This document shows positions 26,388 to 36,300 of a DNA stretch of 64,000 nt, in pieces. Numbering within the stretch: the first letter of the stretch is position 1; every line of letters begins with the position of its first letter. The position numbers and the translations under genes are program-made. The stretch is taken from contig NZ_CP043761.1 of NCBI RefSeq assembly GCF_008386395.1, positions 558,001 to 622,000 of the forward strand, written 5' to 3'. A model generated the notes under the pieces. It did no database searches. It was not told the origin of the DNA and saw only the letters and a program-made list of their open reading frames with translations. This stretch comes from Paenibacillus sp. 37. GTDB lineage: Bacteria > Bacillota > Bacilli > Paenibacillales > Paenibacillaceae.

Positions 26388-26581
26388 CTATATAGCTTCA
26401 ATTTAACATTTACACAAAAACGGAGAGGACAGAAAGAACCTGAAGAAGCGAAGCGTTCGCCTTTATTCCCGGATTTCCCCTTTTTGAAAAGGGATTAAAA
26501 GAAATCTGGGAATAACAGCGATCAGAAGGTTGTTCTGTCATCGGAGTATCCGTGTAAATATTCCTAATTGACCCTATATAG
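26388..26581. repeat. MITE-like element, copy A (minus orientation)
   Basis: A 194-bp element with terminal inverted repeats: the left end CTATATAGCTTCAATTTAAC then ATTTACAC, and the right end, read on the other strand, CTATATAGGGTCAATTAGGA then ATATTTACAC. Its interior (GATAC/TCTGATGACAGAACAACCTTC...CGCTGTTATTCCC, and GCTTCTTCAGGTTCTTTCTG) matches copy B at 47996-48250. The right end overlaps the stop codon of the AraC gene (26574). No ORF is inside. Confidence 0.75.
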
Positions 26582-28895
26582 ATCCCTGTTCCATTAGACT
26601 GCGCATGAAATTTTTCGGTGTACATCCATGAATCTCTTTGAACTTCTTAATGAAATAGGCAGGGGTACGGTAACCGACCGTACTTGCGATCTGCTCAACC
26701 GTAATTTCACGCTGTGTCATGAGTTCCCGGGCGCGTTCCATTCGCTGATTCGTAACATATTCGGAATAGACAATCCCGGTTTCTTCCTTGAAAAGTTTAC
26801 TGAGATATTTAGGGCTGATGAATACTTGCTCTGAGACATGATCCAGCGTGAGATCGCCCGATAAGTGCTCGTGAATATAGGCTTTGACAGCCGAGATGGT
26901 ATCCACACTTCGTACTTCGCTTCGCTTCTCCATCTGCATCACATATTCGGTAACGAGATGAATCATCCATTCCGAATAGCGGTTGATATTGTAGAACAAT
27001 GAAAATTGCTTGTACATATTCAATGAACTCGCCTCGGCGGGTTGCAGGCGCACCTGATTAATACACTCCGCGTAAATAGATACCGTTTTTAATAAGATGA
27101 TCCGACTGTATTCGGCGGAATAGGGACCTTTTTTTATTGTCGCGACCAATTCCTGAATGGCCTGAACCGTACCTTGCACATCCCGAGTCTGCAATTTCTT
27201 TTCAAAGTTTACGAGGTATGACTCCGGGATCTCCAGACTGCTGGCTTCCCTGTTCAGAAGATCAAGATCCTGAATGGCAGATTGCTCGGGGAAGAAGTAG
27301 CTGTATCGAATCAGGGTATTCGCCTGATGATAGCTTGTGTGAATCTTTGTGAAGTGTTCCACCCATCCGCCTAACGATAGTACAAATTCCATACCAAATC
27401 TGCTGCTCGCCTCAGTGTGAATAAAGTCTACAATGTGATCAGAGAGCGGTTCTGCGGGTTGGTTGGTACAGATGATTACTGCTATTTTGTGATCCTGCAA
27501 TTCCTCTGCCAGCAGTTGAGTTTCATCCATTTCTGCGATCTCCAGTTGCTGGATCATCGTATACAACGTATGCTGCAACTGTCGTGGCTGCAGATCCTTC
27601 CACTTCTCATTGACAGGGTCAATGACGATGCAACGGAAGCGAGAGTAGGCCATTGAAATGTGAACAGACTGGAGCTGTTCTGTAAGTTCCTCGGGTGTAA
27701 ATCGATTATTTAACATATTGAGCATGATACTATGCTTAATCATTCTGTGATTGGCCTGTAAGGTTTCTTCAAGACTATCAACTTTATTGGACAGACTGTT
27801 AAACGTTGTATCGATGAAACGATATTCGTCCTGCTTTAAGCTGGTTGGGCTATCCATCCGGCTCTTGATGTTATTCATGATTCGTTTAAGAGGACTATAG
27901 TTGGCCCTGGTAAAGATGGACGACATCGCTATTCCAACCGCAACAGCCAATAAACCGAGAAGAACCGAAATCTCCCTCAAGCTATCCAATTTATAATAGA
28001 AGCTTTCATTAGGTGTGGTTGTGTAGATTCTCCATGCATTTCCTTTAAATTGATCTTGGGTAACGACATGAGAGTCATAGTTAAATACAGGTGTGAAATT
28101 CTCATCTGAAGAATGGAAGGTGAGCAGCGACTGCGTTAGATTCTCCTCCGTGGAGCTGCCTATCAACGTTTTGTCCGCGGCAGATATGACGGTTCCGTCC
28201 TGATCGATGATTAATGTATTTGCATAGTCAGCAGGGAGCATATTTTCAATAATCTGACTGATCGCTGATTCTTTGATATCAATCGCAATCATGGCCCTAC
28301 TGTCTTGCCCAGACGATTGAAACGGGTAACTATGGACATAGGAAATTAGAGGACTCATCTTGCCCTGTTTCCGTGATTCGATATAAACATCCTGAGGCAC
28401 CATGCGAGTCTTCATCCATAAGGAGCTTTCTGGAGTCTCTTTCATCGCAGCAATCCAATCCGTCGTATGATCCACACTCGAAGGCGTGTCCTCATAGAGC
28501 AATAGCCCATATACAGATGAGACGATGAAGTGGTTCTTTGTATCGTACACATGAATAGCTTCAATGAGATCGGAATAATTTTGCACCATATTTTTGAGGG
28601 ACTGTTCGATGTCCAGGATTTTGCTATGGTTTCCTTTTAAGCTATCTAAATCGATACTAGCGGCGTTACCGAGTGCCAGGGACAGATAGACCTGATTCAC
28701 CTTCTGGATAACGGAGCTCTCAATAGTATTGACCGTGCTTTTCAGCGACAGTTGATTATTGATACGGATCTCTTTGCTGTATTGATGGGAGAAGAAGAGA
28801 TAGAAAATGGAGCCGAAAAGAAGCGCAATGACAAGAACAACAGCAAGGTAGGAAAGAACCATCTTGGATCTCACAGATTGAAATGGCTTATGCAT
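26574..28895 (-). CDS. Membrane-bound AraC-family regulator with Cache sensor
   Basis: 773 residues. TM1 (MVLSYLAVVLVIALLFGSIF, 12-31), an extracellular dCache-type domain (about 35-300), TM2 (ISVLLGLLAVAVGIAMSSIF), a HAMP-like linker, a variable cytoplasmic region and a C-terminal AraC double helix-turn-helix (LTLDHVSEQVFISPKYLSKL; VEQIASTVGYRTPAYFIKKF). Such one-component sensors in Paenibacillus usually control an adjacent ABC sugar operon. Here only a solute-binding lipoprotein is downstream. GGGGG lies 7 nt before the ATG. The last codons and stop fall inside the inverted repeat of the element at 26388-26581. Confidence 0.88.
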   Translation of the reverse strand: MHKPFQSVRSKMVLSYLAVVLVIALLFGSIFYLFFSHQYSKEIRINNQLSLKSTVNTIESSVIQKVNQVYLSLALGNAASIDLDSLKGNHSKILDIEQSLKNMVQNYSDLIEAIHVYDTKNHFIVSSVYGLLLYEDTPSSVDHTTDWIAAMKETPESSLWMKTRMVPQDVYIESRKQGKMSPLISYVHSYPFQSSGQDSRAMIAIDIKESAISQIIENMLPADYANTLIIDQDGTVISAADKTLIGSSTEENLTQSLLTFHSSDENFTPVFNYDSHVVTQDQFKGNAWRIYTTTPNESFYYKLDSLREISVLLGLLAVAVGIAMSSIFTRANYSPLKRIMNNIKSRMDSPTSLKQDEYRFIDTTFNSLSNKVDSLEETLQANHRMIKHSIMLNMLNNRFTPEELTEQLQSVHISMAYSRFRCIVIDPVNEKWKDLQPRQLQHTLYTMIQQLEIAEMDETQLLAEELQDHKIAVIICTNQPAEPLSDHIVDFIHTEASSRFGMEFVLSLGGWVEHFTKIHTSYHQANTLIRYSYFFPEQSAIQDLDLLNREASSLEIPESYLVNFEKKLQTRDVQGTVQAIQELVATIKKGPYSAEYSRIILLKTVSIYAECINQVRLQPAEASSLNMYKQFSLFYNINRYSEWMIHLVTEYVMQMEKRSEVRSVDTISAVKAYIHEHLSGDLTLDHVSEQVFISPKYLSKLFKEETGIVYSEYVTNQRMERARELMTQREITVEQIASTVGYRTPAYFIKKFKEIHGCTPKNFMRSLMEQGSI

Positions 28896-29015
28896 TCTTT
28901 TTCCCCCTTCATTTCTCTTTTCTAAACAACTTCATCATTATATAGCAGGCCGAGGACTAGAAATCATGTTGATCGAAATTTAACAAACTCCCACTCCATA
29001 ATTTACTTTCAGTTA

Positions 29016-29029
29016 ATAAAGCGTTTACA
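29016..29029. promoter_or_regulatory. CcpA cre-like site
   Basis: ATAAAGCGTTTACA reads TGTAAACGCTTTAT on the other strand, a good match to the cre consensus. Its place fits control of the leftward AraC/binding-protein genes better than of the rightward gene, whose promoter lies 80 nt away. Confidence 0.6.
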
Positions 29030-29105
29030 AAAGTAGGTATTTTAATTGATAAATGTAGTATCTAACTCCATTTTTCTTGGCATATAAGCTCCGGAACGTA
29101 CGATT

Positions 29106-29134
29106 TTGATATAAAACGGAATTTGTTCTATAGA
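29106..29134 (+). promoter_or_regulatory. SigA-type promoter of SLH-phosphatase gene
   Basis: -35 TTGATA (29106-29111), a 17-nt spacer and -10 TATAGA (29129-29134), about 115 nt before the start codon. Confidence 0.6.
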
Positions 29135-29249
29135 TGCGAAACGCTCCCTAATGCTACAGTAACGGCAGATCAGACATCTGTATAGAGTCTTTCTTACTCA
29201 TTTGCAGATGCAGAAGCAAAAAATAATTTACCATAATGGGAGCGTGTAT

Positions 29250-31970
29250 TTGCAAGCCATGAGAAAACCACTTAAAAAGTCACTGGCATTACTTCTAATG
29301 TTGTCTATGGTAGGTCCGACATTTGCAGAGAAGAGTTTTGCAGCCGATCAGAAGATTCAATTCTCTGATATTAAGGGACACTGGGCGGAAGCGAATATTC
29401 AAGCATGGGGTGATGAAGGATTAATTCGAGGTTACCTGGATCATTCATTTAAACCAAATACGTATATTACCAGAGCAGAATTTATGAATTTGGTAAACGG
29501 TGCCTTTGGGTATTCTGGACAAGCTAAAATTACCTTCAACGATGTGTCTGAGAGTGCATGGTATTACGAAGCCATTTCTATTGCAAATGCAAATGGATAT
29601 ATAGATGGATACACCGATGGCACCATGAAGCCACAAGATCCGATTACACGTCAGGAAGCAGCTAAAGTGATTGCCGGTATTCTAAATTTGGAATTGAATG
29701 AAACAGCAGCGAATGTCTTTAGCGATTCATCGTCTATTGCAGCTTGGAGCAAGGGAGCTGTAGGTGGAGCTGCAGCAGCGAAAATTATCGCTGGTTATGC
29801 AGACGGAAGCTTCAAACCGCTTAATTCAATTACTCGTGCCGAAGCAGTGTCTGCGCTCGTTAAGGCGGTGGAAACAGATGCGACTACAGCTGCCAAACCA
29901 GCTAAGCCAAAAGGAACCGCAACCGTATTGAATGTTAATCCTCCATCAGATGAAGCTCGGTTGTCTGCCGTGAAGCACGGAGCCAATGCCGGAGACGACA
30001 CCTTAAAAAATATTGCAGAAACCAATCCGTTTATTGATATTTTAGACGGTTTTGATCAAGTATGGTCCATGAACCAAGCGGACTGGAGAGATGGAACAGC
30101 GGCAACCCAAATTGGAGCTGATGGGAAGAATGCAAAGTATGGAGATGGACCGTCCCCATATTTTGACGGCTTTAAGAATGATCCAACCGTAGCTGTCGCT
30201 GATCAGAAAACATATGCAAATGAAGAGATCCGAAACAAAGCGACTTGGGAAGCCAATATCAAATATGTAGAAAAGGTCACGCAAAATCGCACGGCTGAAG
30301 AGGCATTGGCAGCCTATTACGATGACCAAAGAGATAAGATCTATAGCGTGATGGAGGGCTTTGGTCCGCTGGCTAACACGTATGTAGATATCATCAAGCC
30401 AAAGACAAACGTTGAACGAACGGTGGACGAGATGAATGTGGTATTGACCGAGGAAACCGTGGAAGATGAAAGCCAAGGCATTGGAGATTGGGAAGCAAAG
30501 ACGGAACTTTCAGATTTGGTCCATTTAGTTGATCTGGTTCGATTCAAAATTCCTGCCTCATCTAATCCCTCTAAATATTTCTACTCTTCCCCTAGACCGT
30601 GGAGAATGAATTCCAATGGAGAAGTGAAAGAAGTGGTTGACAGCAAAGGACTGCCTGTATGGGAAACCTTGGGCGAAGGTGAGAAAAAAGAAGTACCATT
30701 GGCTTCAGGCGGCACCAAATCAACAGGAGAAAAACATTACCAGCAATACGAAACCAACGTTAAGCTTATTCCTGCGTTAACTTATGTCAAACGAATCGCT
30801 GAGGATGGAAGAGGAAAAGATGGCGGATTTCCGAGCGGACATACCAGTGCAGCTTACTTATCCGTATTTCCTTTGGCATACGCTACACCAGAACGATTCT
30901 CTGAGTTGTTAACGAGAGCAGCTCAGTTGGGCGAGAATCGAGTCGTAACGGGGATGCACTCACCGCTGGATGTTATAGGAGGAAGAATACAATCCACAGC
31001 TATGGCTGCATATGCACTTAATAAGGCTGAGAATAAAGATGTGTTAGAGAAAGGTTATGAGAATGCAGGAGAAGTATTTGGAGCTGCAGCCAAGGAAAAA
31101 AATATGAGTCTGTATGAGTATGCACATACCGTAACAGAGGATTACACGTTCAAGAGTGCTTACGACGAACACAAATGGGAAGATCATGATGCCAATAAAG
31201 CCTTCTATAGAGAGAAGATGACTTACGGTCTTCCACAAACCGGAACCAAAGGTTTGGCTCCCGTTGTACCGCAAGGAGCAGAAGCCCTGTTAGAAACACG
31301 TCAACCGTATTTAACAGATGAGCAACGCAGACAAGTATTGTATACAACATCCATTGACTCTGGATATCCTGTACTGGATGAATCCAAGGGCTGGGGTAGA
31401 ATTGATCTGGTCACGGCTGCGGATGGATACGGTGCTTTCTTGAACAATGTAACCGTAGATATGGACGCTTCCAAAGGACGGTTTAATGCAGAAGACTGGT
31501 GGAGAAATGATATCACCGGTAGTGGAATGCTCACGAAAAAGGGAACAGGAACCCTTACATTGACAGGGAAAAATAGCTACACAGGCGGAACCTTGCTGCA
31601 AGCAGGAATGCTGGTAGCCAAATCTTCAACTGCTTTTGGTACAGGTGATCTGTATGTAGAAAATGGAACAGTTGTCGTTGATGTCGACGGAGCACTCAAC
31701 TTAAATAGAAACTTTACCATGGATAACGGTACGTTGGAATTGATAGTGACTGACAACAACAGTCAGCTGAATGTCGGCAGAAAACTCTATATTGATGGAG
31801 GAAGTTTGAAACTCGACTTGTCCAACTATAAGATTGAAGGTTCCAAAGATATTACGTTAATCACGGCGAATGGAATTACAGGTGAATTCGACAGTGTAAC
31901 GGCAGAGGGTTATAACGTTACGGTCACATACGAAAAAGGTCGTATCATTGCACATGTTGTAGCCAAATAA
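29250..31970 (+). CDS. Cell-surface SLH protein with PAP2 acid phosphatase and beta-strand repeat domain
   Basis: About 906 residues. Signal peptide (KSLALLLMLSMVGPTFA), three SLH repeats (FSDIKGHWAEANIQAWGDEG onward, ITRAE motifs at each end), then a class A/PAP2 phosphatase with the GGFPSGHTSAAYLSV motif and NRVVTGMHSPLDVIGGR (catalytic His residues), and a C-terminal autotransporter-associated beta-strand repeat (GTGTLTLTGKNSYTGGTLLQ, AGMLVAKSSTAFGTG). It should release phosphate from organic esters at the wall. TTG 29250 fits GGGAG 7 nt upstream; ATG 29259 is the alternative; ATG 29202 has no binding site. Confidence 0.88.
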   Translation: MQAMRKPLKKSLALLLMLSMVGPTFAEKSFAADQKIQFSDIKGHWAEANIQAWGDEGLIRGYLDHSFKPNTYITRAEFMNLVNGAFGYSGQAKITFNDVSESAWYYEAISIANANGYIDGYTDGTMKPQDPITRQEAAKVIAGILNLELNETAANVFSDSSSIAAWSKGAVGGAAAAKIIAGYADGSFKPLNSITRAEAVSALVKAVETDATTAAKPAKPKGTATVLNVNPPSDEARLSAVKHGANAGDDTLKNIAETNPFIDILDGFDQVWSMNQADWRDGTAATQIGADGKNAKYGDGPSPYFDGFKNDPTVAVADQKTYANEEIRNKATWEANIKYVEKVTQNRTAEEALAAYYDDQRDKIYSVMEGFGPLANTYVDIIKPKTNVERTVDEMNVVLTEETVEDESQGIGDWEAKTELSDLVHLVDLVRFKIPASSNPSKYFYSSPRPWRMNSNGEVKEVVDSKGLPVWETLGEGEKKEVPLASGGTKSTGEKHYQQYETNVKLIPALTYVKRIAEDGRGKDGGFPSGHTSAAYLSVFPLAYATPERFSELLTRAAQLGENRVVTGMHSPLDVIGGRIQSTAMAAYALNKAENKDVLEKGYENAGEVFGAAAKEKNMSLYEYAHTVTEDYTFKSAYDEHKWEDHDANKAFYREKMTYGLPQTGTKGLAPVVPQGAEALLETRQPYLTDEQRRQVLYTTSIDSGYPVLDESKGWGRIDLVTAADGYGAFLNNVTVDMDASKGRFNAEDWWRNDITGSGMLTKKGTGTLTLTGKNSYTGGTLLQAGMLVAKSSTAFGTGDLYVENGTVVVDVDGALNLNRNFTMDNGTLELIVTDNNSQLNVGRKLYIDGGSLKLDLSNYKIEGSKDITLITANGITGEFDSVTAEGYNVTVTYEKGRIIAHVVAK

Positions 31971-31987
31971 GTGAAGTAATTATCCAT

Positions 31988-32055
31988 TATATAAATTGAA
32001 CTAAAAAAATACATGCCACTTCGATGACAGAATAAGCTTCCGATCATTCTTCGAA
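31988..32055 (+). repeat. MITE-like element, copy C (truncated, diverged)
   Basis: TATATAAATTGAACTAAAAA, then CGATGACAGAATAAGCTTCCGATC, follows the left half of copy B (TATATAAGTTGAACTAAAGA ... GGTGACAGAACAACCTTCC) with about 75% identity by eye. The right half is absent; a terminator follows directly. Confidence 0.55.
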
Positions 32056-32074
32056 AGACAAAATTAGTAATATA

Positions 32075-32113
32075 AAAAAGGGCTGAACTACAATGTAGTT
32101 TCAGCCCTTTTTT
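32075..32113. terminator. Bidirectional terminator
   Basis: AAAAAAGGGCTGAA-CTAC pairs with GTAG-TTTCAGCCCTTTTTT, between the convergent SLH-phosphatase gene and the membrane protein gene at 32186. Confidence 0.9.
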
Positions 32114-32185
32114 ACGTGGTAAGAGACATGTAGAATCTAGATGTTGAAAATTCACTCGAAGATGGTGATGGGCTGAATGCGTTAG

Positions 32186-33073
32186 TTATTCGTCGGTGTT
32201 GGTACCAGATGTACGACGTGTATTCTCTTCCAGCTCCGTAGAGACTTGCTTTGTTGGTTCCAAATCCGTATGCCCTGCATAAGGGCGATCACTGCGATAG
32301 CGTGTTCCGGTCAGACTGAAGCCTGAAGTGAACAGGATTAATTGTAATCCCAGTGCGTAGGGCGCAGCAACAGGTCCAATCAGATGGAGCAAGGAGCATA
32401 GCGCGATCAGCAAGGAGAGCAATTTGGTTACTGTACCTGGCCTATCCCGTTGGAGGCTAGCCCAGAGCAGGTAACCATATATTATGGTGATCATTAGGGA
32501 AATTGCGCGCATCCATGGCAAGATGTTGTCCCATGAGTCCACAGGGACGTCCAACATTCGCTGACGAAATACCAGATCTGTAACCAGAAACCCTGTGGCT
32601 GCTACTGCCGCTGGTTCGGCTATGGGCCGGAGGATCGTCCAGATTGCTGTGCCCCAATGAATTGCTTGCGTATCCCGGCTGAGTTCATCCGATAATACGG
32701 TGCATTCTCGTTCCAGTGCTCTGTGCATGAGTCCGAGTTTGGCAGGGTCATGTTCCTTGATACAGTCACGGATCTGATCCTGTAGTTGAGGGGAAAGGTA
32801 AGATGCAGCTTTGCAGGCTAACATTGCTGTTATCAGATCATTATGTTCGTGTTCCGACCGTTCATAATTCCGATTTTCCTGGATGGTAAGTTGTCCCAAG
32901 AGGGCTGTACTTATGTATAATGTATCTCGTATCCTTTGCATTCGCCTTTCGTGGCTGCGGCGAACTTCAGTGGCAGACCATATGTATATCCCCAGAAGTA
33001 AAGCCATGACTCCAAACAGCACAGCCACAGTGCCTGGGCGCGATGTTAGATCATCAATCCAACGTTGAAACAC
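32186..33073 (-). CDS. Membrane protein of unknown function
   Basis: 295 residues. Membrane segments: one near the N-terminus (VAVLFGVMALLLGIYIW), then four to five in the second half (PAAVAATGFLVTDLVF, ISLMITIIYGYLLWASLQ, LLSLLIALCSLLHLIG, LGLQLILFTSGF). Between them lies a charged helical stretch (residues about 40-150) that may be cytoplasmic. The start is GTG 33073 with AAAGGAGG 7 nt upstream. I recognise no family. It is divergent from the toxin operon and convergent with the phosphatase gene. Confidence 0.7.
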   Translation of the reverse strand: MFQRWIDDLTSRPGTVAVLFGVMALLLGIYIWSATEVRRSHERRMQRIRDTLYISTALLGQLTIQENRNYERSEHEHNDLITAMLACKAASYLSPQLQDQIRDCIKEHDPAKLGLMHRALERECTVLSDELSRDTQAIHWGTAIWTILRPIAEPAAVAATGFLVTDLVFRQRMLDVPVDSWDNILPWMRAISLMITIIYGYLLWASLQRDRPGTVTKLLSLLIALCSLLHLIGPVAAPYALGLQLILFTSGFSLTGTRYRSDRPYAGHTDLEPTKQVSTELEENTRRTSGTNTDE

Positions 33074-33283
33074 TCTTGTTCCTCCTTTGCACCAACTTCA
33101 TGTATCATGAAACACGCTTCACGTAAGCTTTCTCTCACTATTACACAGGAAGTAGATGAATTCAAGCAGAAAGGGGCACAAAGGCTAATTAAGATTCATA
33201 AGATATTTACGCAGGCTTATCCAAAATATTCTCACAATTCGTTGTTTTCGACGATAAATTACAAATATCGACAAATTATGCGA

Positions 33284-33312
33284 TTGATTTAATTGATTAC
33301 AATATCTATTAT
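33284..33312 (+). promoter_or_regulatory. Promoter of toxin-immunity operon
   Basis: -35 TTGATT (33284-33289), a 17-nt spacer and -10 TATTAT (33307-33312), 65 nt before the start codon. The whole region 33074-33376 is AT-rich; a 75-codon frame in it lacks a binding site and is not called. Confidence 0.55.
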
Positions 33313-33376
33313 TAATGAGGTTGCTAAGTTGTTGTATAAATGTGGTAGTAAAAAGTCGAATTAGGAGGAATATTGT

Positions 33377-36300
33377 TTGAGAAGTCTAAAACGTGTATTT
33401 TTATTATTTTTAACTTTTTCAATTCTGCTTGGAAATTTTGAAGTTGCAATAGGTTTTGCTGCTTCAGCAGGTGGTAATGGGAACACTTCAATTCCAGTAA
33501 CTACGCAGAACTCGCAAGAAGACACATCTACAGACCCTGAAGAGGGTTCTGTACCGATTGACGAAGTGGATAGTGATATAACTAATGAGGAGGAAATACC
33601 AGAGAAGGAGGAAGAGGAAGTTGTTGAAGAAACTGTCCCACTGCCTGAAGAACCAGTTCAAGTAGATTCTCCAAAAAATGATGTAAGCGATGTTTTAAAC
33701 AATATTAGCGTTATGGGAGATGTACATAATAATAAGCCTCGTTCTAAATTTTTGGTTCGGCTTAAAAAGGAATTTTCGGTTCAGCTTCCTTCAGTAACTG
33801 AAAGCGTTTATAAAGAGTCGGCAGACCAGAAGAGTATGAAAATTCAAGGTTTAATGTCAGAAGAACCGTCAAGCTCGACTAGTGACATCGAATACAAACT
33901 TGATCTATATAATGTGAAAAGTTTGGAAAGTGTAAACTCTTTATCTATGGAGCTGAATACTGAAGAAGTTAATCTTCTTTTGTCTGATCCTAAAATAGAG
34001 TCAATAGAAGAGGACAAACCAATTGAGATTGCAGCTGACAATGTAACAGAAGTAGAAGATAAATCAGTAAAAGAGAGTGCGCAAACTATCCCTTGGGGAA
34101 TTCATTCAACAGGTGCGTACATGCTTCAGTCCAAAAAGGGTACTGGTGATCGTGTTGTTAAGGTAGCGGTATTTGATACAGGGGTTGTAGATCATCAAGA
34201 TCTTAATATTGCTGGAGGGGTAAGTTTTGATGAATCATCGACCAGCTATACAGATGACAAAGGACACGGTACACATATAGCAGGTACGATCGCAGCTATT
34301 GACAATGGGGTCGGAGTTGTGGGTATCTCTCCATCCACAGAACTATATGCAGTTAAAGTAATTGATGGTACAGGTAATGGTTACACAAGTTCGGTCATTC
34401 AGGGTATAGAGTGGGCGATCAATAACAACATTAATATTATTAACATGAGTTTTGTATCGTCCCAGTATAGTGAAGCTTTACATGAAGAAATTTTGAGAGC
34501 GAAGGAAGCCGGAATCATTATTGTGGCTGCAGCGGGTAACAGTGGTTTAGGAGAAGATACAATTAAATATCCTGCCAAGTATCCTGAAGTTGTTGCAGTA
34601 GGTGCTGTTGATTATTCGTATCACAGAGCTGACTTTTCAAGCACCGGTAGTGAACTGGACTTGGTTGCTCCCGGATTCGGCATTATTAGTACTACGATGG
34701 ATGGTGCATACGGAGTTTCTTCAGGAACCTCCAACGCAGCTGCACATGTGACTGGTGCTGCATCATTGTTATGGAGCCATAATCCTTCTTGGACTGGTGA
34801 GGAAGTAGTTCAAAGGCTATATGAAACTGTCACACCTTTAGAAGATACTCATGAAACTGGCCGTGGGCTTCTGAATGTGGCTAAAGCAGCCAATGTCATT
34901 GAAGGTTCAATTGCACCTCTCTCGGAAGAAAACTTATCTGGATTGAATACGGTGATTCCAGTTGAACCGGAAGGTGAGATTACAACAGCTTCGTATGATT
35001 TGAAAAATAACGGCGCTACAATCGAGCCAGGAGAGACAGTTACCGTTTCACTTAAGCTAGAGGGTGACCAGAATGGTAGTAACCCTCATAGACAAATTAT
35101 TGTTGAGGTATCTGCTGCCTCTAATCCAAATAACATTATTGCTTCACAGACGATATCCAATCCAAGCTTAAATGTAGACATACCTTATACTTGGCGTACG
35201 TCTGCTTCAACTCCAACCGGAACGTATTATATCAAGTATCGCTATCCGGGTGTAACTTCGGGTAAGTTCGATGACACATTTATCATTAATGTTGCACAAC
35301 AAGGATCAGGGCAAGATACGTATGAACCCAATAATACAATTCTTACAGCCAAAACTGTTAATCCAGGAAATAGCTATATTTCATACATCTCTTCAAGTAG
35401 TGATATTGACTATTACAAATTGACAGCTGATAAGGACGGACAGATCTCAATAACATTAGATATACCTTCTTCTGTAGACTATGAAATGGATATCTATAAC
35501 GAGTCGGGGATTCAGGTAGGTGAATCTTCCAATGGAACTGGCATCACTGAACATATTGATTTTGAAGTGACGGCTACCAAATCATATTACATTAAAATTA
35601 CTGGTTTCAGTGGTCAGTTCAGTACATCACCATATACACTTACGCTAAGCAATATAACAGCACAAGCATTCAAAGCGCCGACAGGGCTTGAGGCAGTGCC
35701 TTATGCAACAAGTATTAAGCTCTCTTGGAACACCATGCCAGATGCCACATCTTATGTAGTAAGACTGGATGGAAAAGAAGTAGGAACAGTTAATACATCT
35801 TCATATACTTTCAGCAGTCTTGAGCCCTTAAAAGCGTATAAACTTGAAGTGGCAGCGGTATATGCTGGAGGCAAAAGCTCATTTGCTTCAATTCAGTCAT
35901 CAACAACTATTCCCGAACTATTCGTAGCAAAGCCGGAAGATATAGATCAGCCTGCGGGCAGAGATCAAGTATATAGTTTTACACCAGCTACAACAGGGGT
36001 ATATCGTATCCGCACTAGTGCATACCAAGGATCAGGTCCTGATGTAGATACAGAGTTGTCTATTTATTCGAGCCTCCAACTTACGAAGCAAATGGCCTCT
36101 AATGATGATGCCAATGATTCGGTGTTTTCAGAGATTACTATCAGTCTTGTTGGTGGACAGACCTATTATGTGAAAGTAAATGGTTTTGATACGACACCGT
36201 TACGGGCAAGAATAACAGCTGATGTTGTTAGTTCAAGTATTCCTTATATTTATCTTAACCAACCTCAGGATATTAATGAACAAGCAGGTAATAGCAATGT

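Larger units (their letters stand above)
28896..29249. other. Divergent control region, AraC gene / SLH-phosphatase gene
   Basis: It contains a cre-like site (29016-29029), a promoter for the rightward gene (29106-29134) and an AT-rich stretch that should hold the leftward promoter (TATAAT-like sequence near 28935-28945, minus strand). No gene is seen. Confidence 0.6.

Noticed and set aside
33065..33292. 75-codon plus-strand frame before the toxin gene
   Set aside because: No binding site, overlaps the start of the divergent gene and the AT-rich promoter region.
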